This document shows, one piece after another, positions 37,951 through 46,464 of a DNA stretch of 64,000 bases. The DNA lies in the NCBI RefSeq assembly GCF_004761875.1, contig NZ_SJEY01000002.1, forward strand, positions 62,001 to 126,000, read 5' to 3'. Both the position numbers and the translations under genes were made by a program. Below the pieces are notes generated by a model, which saw only the letters and a list, made by a program, of their open reading frames with translations, did not search any database and was not told the DNA's origin. Each line of letters begins with the position of its first letter. The first letter of the stretch is position 1. The stretch comes from Roseovarius aestuariivivens (GTDB taxonomy: Bacteria > Pseudomonadota > Alphaproteobacteria > Rhodobacterales > Rhodobacteraceae).

Positions 37951-40634
37951 GCGCCGGCCTCCCGGATTGCCGCCAGCACCCTGTGCGGCAAGGCCGGAAG
38001 CCGCGTGATCCGTGCGCCAGTGGCATGACGAATGGCATTGAGTATCGCCGGAGCCGTCGGTATTAGCACATGCTCTCCCAAACCCTTGGCGCCCATCGGG
38101 CCCTCCGGGTCGGGCACTTCCAGCAGGATCGTGTCGATCCTTGGCATGTCGCCTGTCGTCGGGATGAGGTAGTCGTGCAAGTTGTCGGTGCGGCCCGGCA
38201 CGTAGTCCTCCATCAACGCCATGCCGAGGCCCTGTGCAATACCACCCTGCACTTGTCCGGTCGCCAGATCCGGGTTGATGATGCGTCCCACGTCATGTGC
38301 TGCGGTGATCCGTTCGACACGCACCGTGCCAAGCCTGATATCGACCGACAGCTCCGCGATCTGCGCACCATAGCCATAGACCGCATAGGGCGCACCCTGT
38401 CCGTTCTCGTCTAGCGCCCGCGTCGGCGGGTCATAGCTCTCTTCCGCCGAAAGAACGTAACACCTGTCATCTTCCGGCAAGGCGCTTAGATCGATATGAC
38501 GGCGCGCTTCGCCTTCGCGCACGATAAGCACAGCCTCCTGCAGGCATAGCTCTGCCGCCTCACCCATATTGGTCATCTGCAGGATGCGCGCCCGCAACGC
38601 CTGCCCGGCGCGCAGCGCCGCGGAACCGGTCACGTAGGTCTGTCGCGACCCGGATGTCTTTCCGCAGTCCGGCGTGATGGCGGTATCCGCCCCAAGAATG
38701 GTGAAATGCGACAGCGGAAGCCCAAGCGCATCGGCGCAGATCTGGGGTATCACAGTGTTCGAGCCTTGCCCGATATCGACCGCTCCCTGGTGCAGACAAA
38801 GCCGGCCATCGCCCGTCAGTCCGACCCGGATCGTGGAGGGATTCGGAATGGCAGTATTCCCGCACCCGTACCAACAGGACGCGACGCCGACCCCGTAACG
38901 TACAGCGCCGGCCTGCGCATTTCTTGCCTCGGCCCGTGCGAGAGCCTCTCCCCAAGGGTCATGTAACGCCTCAAGACAGGCCGAAATGCCGACCCCATGA
39001 AGCGTTTGTCCACAGACGGTGGTCTGACCGTCCCGCAACGCGTTCAGGTGCCGGAAGGCCAAGCGATCCATCCCGACTTTCTCGGCCAGATCGTCGAACA
39101 AGGTCTCTTGCAGGATCGCAGCCTGCGGAACGCCAAAGCCGCGGAACGCGCCGGAAATCGGCTTATGGCTGTAATTGGCGCGCGCTTCGGCGTGGTAGGC
39201 GGTAATGTGATACGGGCCTGACGCATGTACAGGCACGCGACCTGCAACCGTCGGACCCCAGCTTGCATAAGCGCCTGTATTGAAATCGCCCTCAAAGTGC
39301 ATACCGGTAATTTGGCCTGCCGCGTCGATGCCGATCTGCGCGGTCATCCGGGCCGGATGCCGCTTGGTCGTGGACCGCATCGATTCGGACCGGGTGTAGA
39401 CCATCCGCGCCGGTCGCCCTGTCTTGAGCGCCACAAGCCCGATGAGGGGCTGCAAAGAGACGTCAAGCTTGGAGCCGAAACCGCCACCGGTGGCCGAAGG
39501 GATCAGCCTCACACGTTCTGGCGGCAAGCCAAGGATCTGCGCAGTGTCGTCGCGATCCATGACCGGCGCCTGCGTACATGCCTGAATCACCAGCGTTTCA
39601 TCTTCCATCCACGCGATACCCGCCTCGGGTTCGATATAAGCATGCTCGACATAGGGCGTCTCGATATCACCCTCTGCCACGTGAGCGGCGCGCAGAAGCG
39701 CCTCTTCGGGATTACCTCGCCGCACCAGCCCCCTGATAAGCACATTGTCTGGATGCGCCTCATGGACGGGTGCCTCGGAAGGCAGGTCGGACCAGACGAT
39801 CGGAAAACCCGAGAAATCCAATGTCTCTACGACGGCGGGCTCTCCGGCGATCAGCGCGACCGCTTCTCCGGCGAACCGGGCATGCCGCTCGGCCAGGGCG
39901 GGCTGATCGGCGAAGGCCGGGATCACGCCGAACCGGTTTGAGCCGTCGATGTCGCCTGCGGTAAACACCATGACCTCCGTCGACCGGGCCCATCCCGAAA
40001 TATCGCCAAAGGTGAAAGCGGCAGGCGCATGGGGCGCGCGCACCGCCCGCACGAGAAGTGTGTCTTCACGGACATTGTCCGCCCCGAAGATCTCGGTTCC
40101 GGCAACCTTCGGCCCGCCATCGAGTCGCGGCACGGGCGCACCCACGGCACGACCAGCGGCGGGGTTGGGTGGCGTGTCATGCGTTGCTGTATCAAGCACC
40201 GCATCAAGGATCTTCGTATATCCAGTACACCGGCAAAGCACGCCGCCAAGCGCCTCTTCGGCTTCGGCCCGCGTGGGCGCCTGTACCTCGCGCAAAAAGG
40301 CTGTGGCGGTCATCACCATTCCTGGTGTGCAGATTCCGCATTGGGCCGCACCATGCCTCAGAAAGGCGCGCTGCAGAGGCGTATCGCGCTGCCCTTCGAT
40401 GGTCTCCACGTTCCGCCCTGCCGCTTGCGCCAATGGTGTGAGGCAGGCACAGACCGGGACGCCGTCGAGAAGCACGGTACAGGCTCCGCAATCGCCGGCA
40501 TCACAGCCGACCTTGGTTCCACGCAGGCCGAGCCCATCTCGCAGCACCTCGGAAAGACGTCGGGCCGGATCGGCCGGGAGTGACACCTGGTTTCCGTTGA
40601 CCGACAGGCTCAATGTCTCGAGCGGCCGGTTCAT
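37947..40634 (-). CDS. Molybdenum hydroxylase: [2Fe-2S] subunit fused to molybdopterin-binding subunit
   Basis: This 895-residue protein fuses two normally separate chains of the xanthine dehydrogenase/CO dehydrogenase family. Residues about 1-155 are the small subunit with both clusters (CDAGDCGACTVLLDGVPVC and CGICTPG...CRCTGYTKI). Residues about 165-895 bind molybdopterin, with GGGFGSKLD, AFRGFGVPQA and the active-site Glu in GAKGLGEH. It should hydroxylate a heterocycle or aldehyde with water as oxygen source, passing electrons to the FAD subunit encoded upstream. Its neighbours point to an N-heterocycle. The MoCo operon lies 5 kb away. Confidence 0.92.
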   Translation of the reverse strand: MNRPLETLSLSVNGNQVSLPADPARRLSEVLRDGLGLRGTKVGCDAGDCGACTVLLDGVPVCACLTPLAQAAGRNVETIEGQRDTPLQRAFLRHGAAQCGICTPGMVMTATAFLREVQAPTRAEAEEALGGVLCRCTGYTKILDAVLDTATHDTPPNPAAGRAVGAPVPRLDGGPKVAGTEIFGADNVREDTLLVRAVRAPHAPAAFTFGDISGWARSTEVMVFTAGDIDGSNRFGVIPAFADQPALAERHARFAGEAVALIAGEPAVVETLDFSGFPIVWSDLPSEAPVHEAHPDNVLIRGLVRRGNPEEALLRAAHVAEGDIETPYVEHAYIEPEAGIAWMEDETLVIQACTQAPVMDRDDTAQILGLPPERVRLIPSATGGGFGSKLDVSLQPLIGLVALKTGRPARMVYTRSESMRSTTKRHPARMTAQIGIDAAGQITGMHFEGDFNTGAYASWGPTVAGRVPVHASGPYHITAYHAEARANYSHKPISGAFRGFGVPQAAILQETLFDDLAEKVGMDRLAFRHLNALRDGQTTVCGQTLHGVGISACLEALHDPWGEALARAEARNAQAGAVRYGVGVASCWYGCGNTAIPNPSTIRVGLTGDGRLCLHQGAVDIGQGSNTVIPQICADALGLPLSHFTILGADTAITPDCGKTSGSRQTYVTGSAALRAGQALRARILQMTNMGEAAELCLQEAVLIVREGEARRHIDLSALPEDDRCYVLSAEESYDPPTRALDENGQGAPYAVYGYGAQIAELSVDIRLGTVRVERITAAHDVGRIINPDLATGQVQGGIAQGLGMALMEDYVPGRTDNLHDYLIPTTGDMPRIDTILLEVPDPEGPMGAKGLGEHVLIPTAPAILNAIRHATGARITRLPALPHRVLAAIREAGA

Positions 40635-41470
40635 CCCGCATGCTCCAGATCGGCCAAGGCCTGCCGGACAAGCTCTGCCGCTGCCGTGCCGCGATAGGCA
40701 GCGTCGGCGCGGATATCATCCAGCGGGGCCAAGGCAGGCAGAATAAGATCATTACGGACAGCGCGCGCCATCTGGCCCACAGGGCATCCGACCAACGCCG
40801 CCTCTTGCGCGGCGAGCCTTGTTGCCACCGGCCCACACGCCCCCACGGACAAGGCAGCCCGGGAAACCTTTCCGGCCTTTTCCACTATCCGCACCGCGAC
40901 CATGGCGATGGAGATCACGAGATAGCGCCGCGCCCCGAGCTTTCGGAAACGTGACCGCCCGGCAAGCGCGGCGGCGGGTAGCCAAAACCCAGTGACCAGT
41001 TCGCCGGGACGCAGCGCGATCCGTCGGGGTCCCGTCACGAAATCTGAAAGAGGCATATGTCGCGACCCGTCCAAAGACGCAATTTCGACCTCGGCGTCTA
41101 GGGCCAGCAGGCAAGGCATCCCATCTGCTGCCGGCGACGCGTTGCAGATATTGCCAACAAGGGTTCCCGCCGCCTGAATCTGCGTCGATCCGACCTCGCG
41201 CGCGGCCTCGACAAGCATGTCTAGCGCCCGGGGCAAGTCGCCGCGCAGCATATCCCGCCAGCGGACACCCGCCCCGATCCTCATGCCGTCCTCGTTGCGC
41301 TCGATAGCCCGCAAATCGGCGATCCCCGTGATATCGAGAATCTGACCCGGCAAGGCCCGTGCCTCGGTCGCCGGGAAAAGATCGGTGCACCCTGCAGCGA
41401 CCTGCGCGCCGGTTTCTGCCAGCACGTTCAGCGCGTCATCAAGGCTCGCCGGTCGGTGATAGCTTGGCAC
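40631..41470 (-). CDS. Molybdenum hydroxylase FAD-binding subunit (CoxM/XdhB-like)
   Basis: The 279-residue protein starts at GTG 41470 behind GAGAGGAGAGG. It has the FAD-binding PCMH pattern: AGCTDLFPATEARALPGQILDITGI and STQIQAAGTLVGNICNASPAADGMPCLLALDA, then the CO dehydrogenase flavoprotein C-terminal domain. It takes electrons from the Fe-S domain of the fused hydroxylase. Its start lies 104 bases after the livF stop; that gap holds a hairpin (arms 41505-41510 and 41516-41521) and no gene. The stop overlaps the hydroxylase start. Confidence 0.92.
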   Translation of the reverse strand: MPSYHRPASLDDALNVLAETGAQVAAGCTDLFPATEARALPGQILDITGIADLRAIERNEDGMRIGAGVRWRDMLRGDLPRALDMLVEAAREVGSTQIQAAGTLVGNICNASPAADGMPCLLALDAEVEIASLDGSRHMPLSDFVTGPRRIALRPGELVTGFWLPAAALAGRSRFRKLGARRYLVISIAMVAVRIVEKAGKVSRAALSVGACGPVATRLAAQEAALVGCPVGQMARAVRNDLILPALAPLDDIRADAAYRGTAAAELVRQALADLEHAG

Positions 41471-41574
41471 GCGCCTCTCCTCTCAACTTGGCTTTCACGG
41501 GATGGTGCGGCAGGCCCGCACGCGCTGTCAACGATGCCGCTTCTTGCTGACAGCCAAATCAGCACACACCTATC

Positions 41575-42273
41575 TCAGACACCCATATAGCGGTCGACGA
41601 TGGAATGATCCGCCCGCAGCGCCTCGGCACTCATGGTTTCGCCATTCTGTCCGTTCTCGATGAAGGCCACCCGGTCGGCCACCGACAAAACGGCATCGAC
41701 GCGCTGTTCGACAAGAAGGATCGCCACGCCAGCGGCGCGCATGCGGACGATCACCTGGCGGATTGCCTCGATCATCGAGGGTTGCAGGCCCTCGGTCGGT
41801 TCATCGAGCAAAAGCGCCTTTGGCCGCAGACACAACGCGCGCGCCGTGGCCAGCATCTGTTGCTCGCCGCCAGACAGGGTCTGTGCCGGCTGGTCAAGAC
41901 GTTCGCGCAAGCGCGGAAACAGGTCCAATACCTCCTCACGCACCGTCCGATCCGAACCGCGGGTCATCATCCCGATCTCGAGGTTCTGCGAGACGCTCAG
42001 CCCGGAAAAAAGCCTGCGGCCCTGCGGGACATAGCCGATCCCGGCGCGAGGTACGTCATGGGCCGGCAGAGAGTTGACCTGCTGTCCGTCCAGCCAGACC
42101 GTGCCCGACATCAGGGGCAGAAGACCCATGATGGCTTTCATCGTTGTGGTCTTGCCCGCCCCGTTTCGTCCGAGCAGACAGAGGATTTCACCCGGAGCGA
42201 CGCTGAGCGACAGGGATCGCAGGACCTGCGCACGTCCGTAACCCGCATCGATCTCGCGCAGTTCCAGCATCAC
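41575..42273 (-). CDS. livF: Branched-chain amino acid-type ABC transporter ATPase (LivF-like)
   Basis: The 232-residue ATPase has Walker A GRNGAGKTTT, signature LSGGEQQM and Walker B ALLLDEPTEGL, with the RLFSGLSVSQNLEIG stretch typical of LivF. It forms the nucleotide-binding pair with the LivG-like protein encoded just upstream, with a 4-base overlap. The HAAT transporter class also carries urea, amides, aromatic acids and heterocycles, so the substrate is probably set by the binding protein and may feed the following hydroxylase genes. Confidence 0.9.
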   Translation of the reverse strand: MMLELREIDAGYGRAQVLRSLSLSVAPGEILCLLGRNGAGKTTTMKAIMGLLPLMSGTVWLDGQQVNSLPAHDVPRAGIGYVPQGRRLFSGLSVSQNLEIGMMTRGSDRTVREEVLDLFPRLRERLDQPAQTLSGGEQQMLATARALCLRPKALLLDEPTEGLQPSMIEAIRQVIVRMRAAGVAILLVEQRVDAVLSVADRVAFIENGQNGETMSAEALRADHSIVDRYMGV

Positions 42274-42977
42274 CCGGTTCCCAGATAGGCCGCCTGAACC
42301 GCGGCATTGGCGTGTATTTCCGCCGGCGTCCCCTCCGCCAGAAGCACCCCGAAATCGAGCACGCTTACGCGATCGGCGGTCTCCATGACCACGCTCATGT
42401 TGTGCTCGATCAGAAGGATCGTCGCCTCCTTCGCAAGGTCACGGATCAGGTCCTTGAAGCCTGCAATCTCACCTTCGGACAGGCCCTGCGTCGGCTCGTC
42501 GAGGATCAGGAGGCGCGGCTTTTGCGCCAATCCCATCGCGATCTCAAGAAGCCTCTGGTGGCCATAGGACAGATTGCCCGCTTCCTCGTCGGACCGGTCG
42601 GAAAGCCCGACCCGCGCCAACGCCTCGTCCACCGCGACCGCTACCTTCTTCGGCGGGTGCCGGCGCCGCGCGGCAAGCGCCACATTCTCGGATACGTCAA
42701 GACGAGCAAAAACCGAGGTGATCTGGAACGTATAGGCCATCCCCAACAAAATCCGCTTGTGGGCCGGCAGGGATGTGATGTCCTGCCCGTCGAACATAAC
42801 CTGTCCCGCGCTTGGCGGGATGCGCCCGCACACCATGCCGACAAAGGTCGTCTTGCCCGCCCCGTTGGGACCGATCAGCGCCCGTATCTCGCCCTGTGGC
42901 AGGTCGAAATCCACGGCGCTGACAGCTTGCAACCCGTCGAAAGACTTGGACAATCCGCGCGTCGACAAAAGCGTCAT
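42270..42977 (-). CDS. livG: Branched-chain amino acid-type ABC transporter ATPase (LivG-like)
   Basis: The ATG at 42977 (MTLLSTRGLSKSFDG) overlaps the livM stop by four bases and gives 235 residues; upstream in-frame codons lie inside livM. Walker A GPNGAGKTTF, signature LSYGHQRLLEIAMGL and Walker B LLILDEPTQGL are present, with the LivG-type signature variant. It partners LivF. Confidence 0.9.
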   Translation of the reverse strand: MTLLSTRGLSKSFDGLQAVSAVDFDLPQGEIRALIGPNGAGKTTFVGMVCGRIPPSAGQVMFDGQDITSLPAHKRILLGMAYTFQITSVFARLDVSENVALAARRRHPPKKVAVAVDEALARVGLSDRSDEEAGNLSYGHQRLLEIAMGLAQKPRLLILDEPTQGLSEGEIAGFKDLIRDLAKEATILLIEHNMSVVMETADRVSVLDFGVLLAEGTPAEIHANAAVQAAYLGTG

Positions 42978-43915
42978 GGCAACCACCGGAACGCGCGGGC
43001 GCGCAATTCTCCGACAAGGCCCTGCGGCGCGAAGAGCGTCAGGAGCACGAGCGTCACCCCGGCGATCAGCATATAGGCCGAGGTGATGCCCGAGCTGAGA
43101 TCGATGAGATAGAACATGAAGAGCGTGCCCACAAAGGGACCGAGCACCGTGCCGGCGCCCCCGAGAAGCACCCAAAGCAGTGGGAAGATCGAGTATTGCA
43201 CGGAGGCAAAACTAGCGCCGGCGTAGCCGAACAGGAGGCCGTAAGCGGCGCCCGCCGCGGCCGCGATCGTGCCCGAGATCACCATCGCGCCAAGCTTGTG
43301 GGCGTGGGTATCGTAGCCCAGCATTCGCACGCGCTCTTCGTTTTCGCGGATTGCGATTAGCGTGCGTCCGAATGGCCGCCGCACCAACCAAAGCGACACG
43401 AGGAAAGCGGTGGAAAACAGGGCCCAGGCCGCGAAGTAGCGCGCGGTCGGCTGGCTGAGGTCGATGCCCCACAGGAGGCGCTGTGCCTGCTGGATAACGA
43501 AGCCTTCGTCACCACGCGTCCATTCCCCGAAATAGAGGATTGTGAGATACCCGGCCTGCGCGAACATCAGGGTCACGATCATGAAGGCCACGCCTGTTGT
43601 GCGCAGCGCTAGAAGCGCCAGCAGACCCGCAACGACCGCCCCGGCCAGCACGCCAACCATGAACGCAGGCGCGGGCGTGGCGCCGCCATGCTGGATCATC
43701 AGGCCAAGCCCGTACATGCCAGCCGCGAAAAAGAGAGCGTGCCCGAGACTGAGCAGCCCGGTATAGCCGAACAGGATGTTGTACCCAACCGCGTAGGCGG
43801 CCAGCACCATGATGCGGGCGAGATTGCCGTGGTGATAGGCTGGCAGAACGAAGTGGAGTGCGAACAGCAGCACGAGAAGACCGAGATGCAGCGTCAGAAC
43901 GCGCGCCCCGCTCAT
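42974..43915 (-). CDS. livM: Branched-chain amino acid-type ABC transporter permease (LivM-like)
   Basis: The 313-residue membrane protein has eight to ten hydrophobic segments and LivM family text: AYAVGYNILFGYTGLLSLGHALFF, GRTLIAIRENEERVRMLGYDTHAHKL (the ATPase-docking loop), and FPLLWVLLGGAGTVLGPFVG. It forms the inner-membrane channel with LivH and overlaps both neighbours by four bases. Confidence 0.92.
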   Translation of the reverse strand: MSGARVLTLHLGLLVLLFALHFVLPAYHHGNLARIMVLAAYAVGYNILFGYTGLLSLGHALFFAAGMYGLGLMIQHGGATPAPAFMVGVLAGAVVAGLLALLALRTTGVAFMIVTLMFAQAGYLTILYFGEWTRGDEGFVIQQAQRLLWGIDLSQPTARYFAAWALFSTAFLVSLWLVRRPFGRTLIAIRENEERVRMLGYDTHAHKLGAMVISGTIAAAAGAAYGLLFGYAGASFASVQYSIFPLLWVLLGGAGTVLGPFVGTLFMFYLIDLSSGITSAYMLIAGVTLVLLTLFAPQGLVGELRARAFRWLP

Positions 43916-44838
43916 GCCGCGCGCGCCCCGAAAAGACCCTGTGGACGAAAGACGAGCACCAGCCCGACAAGGAGCGTGGCGAGAATCTTGGCAAGCGTGG
44001 GAGAAAAGAAAACCGAGATGATCCCGTCACTTAGGCCAATGAGGATCGCGGCCACGACAGTGCCCGGTAAACTGCCCAGTCCGCCGATGATAACCACGAT
44101 GAAACTCAGCAAAAGCGGATCGGCGCCCATCAGGTAATGCGCCTGCTGAATCGGCACGATGAGGACGGCGGCCAGCGCGGCAAGGCCCGCGCCGATGCCG
44201 AAGACCATGGCATAGACCCGTTCTACCGGAATGCCGAAGGCCAGCGCCATGTCCCGATCCGCCTGCGTGGCGCGCATGACAAGGCCCAGCTTGGTGCGGG
44301 CCATCATGGCCCAGACACCCAGCAAAACAAAGGCTGCGGCGGCGATAACGGCAAGCTTGTAGCTCGTCGTCGACAGCCCCCAAGGGTAGTAGAAGGAGAG
44401 ACCGCTTTCGCCCCACTCCACCCATGGCAGCGCGATACGGGTGTTGAACGGGGCCTCCACCGGGCGTGCTTCGGGGCCATAGGTCATCAGGGTGAGCTGC
44501 TGCAGGATGTAGAGCAGGCCGATCGTGGCCACGATCGTGCGCTCCGGATCGTAGTCGAGACGTTTGAGAATGGTCATGTCCGCAGCCACGGCCAAGGCGC
44601 CGACAAGAAGGGGGGCAATGAGAAGAGCCGCGAAAAAACCTATGGCAGGATGACCACTTAGCGCATTCGCGACGTACCACGCGATGACGGCGCCCAGCAT
44701 GAAAAACTCGCCATGCGCGATGTTGACGACCCGCATCACGCCGAAAACGAGGCTGAGGCCCACGGCGGTCAGCGCCAGGACCGCCGCCGTCACCGCGCCT
44801 TCGAGGCTGGCCAGAAGTATGTAAGGCCCCAGTTCCAT
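43912..44838 (-). CDS. livH: Branched-chain amino acid-type ABC transporter permease (LivH-like)
   Basis: The 308-residue polytopic protein matches LivH: LTAVGLSLVFGVMRVVNIAHGEFFMLGA, GLLYILQQLTLMTYGPEARPV, the docking loop RATQADRDMALAFGIPVERVY, and IIGGLGSLPGTVVAAILIG. It is the first gene of the minus-strand transporter-hydroxylase cluster. Upstream are 161 bases shared with the divergent metalloprotease. No binding-protein gene adjoins it, unlike typical liv operons; a candidate lies at 49379-50653. Confidence 0.92.
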   Translation of the reverse strand: MELGPYILLASLEGAVTAAVLALTAVGLSLVFGVMRVVNIAHGEFFMLGAVIAWYVANALSGHPAIGFFAALLIAPLLVGALAVAADMTILKRLDYDPERTIVATIGLLYILQQLTLMTYGPEARPVEAPFNTRIALPWVEWGESGLSFYYPWGLSTTSYKLAVIAAAAFVLLGVWAMMARTKLGLVMRATQADRDMALAFGIPVERVYAMVFGIGAGLAALAAVLIVPIQQAHYLMGADPLLLSFIVVIIGGLGSLPGTVVAAILIGLSDGIISVFFSPTLAKILATLLVGLVLVFRPQGLFGARAA

Positions 44839-44999
44839 CTATCACCAGACCGAGTTTTGCTTTTCAAAGTTCGATCATGAAAGCGATCTGCGGGCAATGG
44901 CAACCTCGCGCGAGTGCGATTCCGAAGGACTCCCCCAGAGGGCGAAAATTTGATAAACTTCCAGTATTTCAATCGAATATCTTTGTTGGAGAGCGACAG

Positions 45000-45848
45000 A
45001 TGACTGCATACACCCCGCGCGGCGAAACCGCCAAAAAACATAGCAAAAAGAGCTTTTTGGCGTTCAAGGATGAAGCCGAAGCCGCCGAGGATATGGAAAG
45101 GCTGATCCACCGCTATGGCAAAAAGAACAAGGTTGTTTGCGACACCGACACGCGCGGTTTCAAAACGCCCGACAACCGCGGGCCAGAGGAGTTGGTGGTG
45201 GATGCCTCGGAAGGCTTCATCCCGCTGTGGCATTCGGATGTTACGCTGCGGTGGAGGTTCCAAGAGCTTGCTTTACAACAGTTTTTGAACGTCGTGGAAA
45301 TCAAGGCCTATGTCAGGGATCTGCTGGCGAAGGGGATATTGCTGTGGGGAAACGCCGTACCGATCCACTTCAAGGAAGCGCAGGATGCGTGGGACTTCGA
45401 GGTAGTGATCATGGCGCAGGACAAATGCCAGACCGGCGGCTGTACCTTGGCCTCGGCTTTTTTCCCGGATGCTGGGCGGCATCAGGTGCGCATTTATCCG
45501 ATCCTGTTTCAGCAAGAGTTCAAGGAACAGGTGGAAACCATGGCGCACGAAATAGGCCATGTCTTTGGTTTAAGGCACTTTTTCGCCGACGTGCAGGAGA
45601 CCGCGTTTCCGGTCGAGATCTTTGGCGAGCACGAGGCGTTTTCGATCATGAACTACGGGCACCAGAGTGTGATGACGGATAACGACCGCGCCGATCTGGA
45701 GACGCTTTACAGGTTGGCGCGCTCGCAAGCGCTGACGCATATCAACGGCACCCCGATCAAGTTGGTTCGCCCCTTCAGCGCACAGCGTGGGCCCGAGAGT
45801 GGCTTTGAGCTGATCGCGGCCAATCGCGTGCCGATGACCCTTGGGTGA
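45000..45848 (+). CDS. Metzincin-type zinc metalloprotease without signal peptide
   Basis: The ATG at 45000 follows GGAGAGCGACAG and gives 282 residues; the frame extends 41 codons upstream without a ribosome site. The zinc motif HEIGHVFGLRH is complete, with ligands His 183, 187 and 193 and catalytic Glu 184, followed by a Met-turn IMNYG (Met 217). This fits a matrixin-like metzincin. The N-terminus (MTAYTPRGETAKKHSKK) is charged and has no signal peptide or membrane helix, so the enzyme is either cytosolic or exported by an unrecognised route. No RTX repeats or inhibitor gene with a clear match are adjacent. Confidence 0.8.
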   Translation: MTAYTPRGETAKKHSKKSFLAFKDEAEAAEDMERLIHRYGKKNKVVCDTDTRGFKTPDNRGPEELVVDASEGFIPLWHSDVTLRWRFQELALQQFLNVVEIKAYVRDLLAKGILLWGNAVPIHFKEAQDAWDFEVVIMAQDKCQTGGCTLASAFFPDAGRHQVRIYPILFQQEFKEQVETMAHEIGHVFGLRHFFADVQETAFPVEIFGEHEAFSIMNYGHQSVMTDNDRADLETLYRLARSQALTHINGTPIKLVRPFSAQRGPESGFELIAANRVPMTLG

Positions 45849-45867
45849 CCACGTTAGAAACGACCGG

Positions 45868-45920
45868 TTTTGTACAAAATGCAGCAGGTTTTTTCCGGCA
45901 GGATTACATTTTGTACAAAA
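45868..45920. repeat. Two identical 12-bp palindromes TTTTGTACAAAA
   Basis: The perfect palindrome TTTTGTACAAAA occurs at 45868-45879 and again at 45909-45920, 41 bases start to start, close to four helical turns. Each is followed by a CAGG-T-rich-CCGG-like stretch. They lie in the 145-base gap between the metalloprotease stop and the stop of the convergent hypothetical gene. They may be a paired protein-binding site or a transcript-end structure. Confidence 0.75.
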
Positions 45921-45993
45921 GTCCGGAGACAAAAATCTGCAGGTTTCGGCGTGACCATGCCCGTGCGTCAGGAGCCGGACGAGTACCGCCCGG

Positions 45994-46464
45994 TCAGTCG
46001 GGGTCGATCACCTGGAAACGGACCACATAGATGCCGTCCGGGACGACATTCTCCAGCGAGGCGGGAAGCTCTTCGGTCTTGAAGGTGAACTGACCCTCGG
46101 TGCCGTCCGCGGCATCGGCCGAAAGCGCGAGGTCGAAAACGAGGATCGACTCGGTGCCCGCGATCCGGTTCGGGGAGTAGACCATGGTGCGGCCGAGATA
46201 TTCGACGTGATGGCTTTCCTCGGGTTGGAAGGTCCAGAGTGCGGGGTTGCCGGGCAGCTGGACCTGAAGCGGATAGCCGAGGCGGATGAGCTGTGCCGGC
46301 GCCTCCGTGTCGCTTTGGATGACCGCATTGTGCTGCTGGGTGAAGATATAGGGCCGCTTGGCCGCGCCGTGCTGATCCCAGACCGGGAAGTCCGTCTCGC
46401 CAAGTGCCGGGGTGACGGACAGGCAGAGGCCCAGCGCCGCGAAGTATCGCAAACCGGGTTTCAT
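45994..46464 (-). CDS. Small exported protein of unknown function, multicopper oxidase partner
   Basis: The ATG at 46464 overlaps the multicopper oxidase stop (ATGA) and gives 156 residues; six more codons are in frame upstream. A signal peptide (about 1-21, ending TPALG) predicts export to the periplasm. The body is probably all beta, with VQLPGNPALWTFQPEESHHVEYLG and a C-terminal GIYVVRFQVIDPD. The NP-aromatic loop vaguely recalls chagasin-like inhibitors, which cannot be confirmed. No Cys or Met cluster for copper is evident. Coupling makes it a likely accessory of the oxidase. Confidence 0.68.
   Translation of the reverse strand: MKPGLRYFAALGLCLSVTPALGETDFPVWDQHGAAKRPYIFTQQHNAVIQSDTEAPAQLIRLGYPLQVQLPGNPALWTFQPEESHHVEYLGRTMVYSPNRIAGTESILVFDLALSADAADGTEGQFTFKTEELPASLENVVPDGIYVVRFQVIDPD

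Noticed and set aside
45994..46464. Reading the small exported protein as an inhibitor of the neighbouring metzincin
   Set aside because: It is on the opposite strand and coupled to the multicopper oxidase; the chagasin-like resemblance is a single NP-aromatic loop and too weak.
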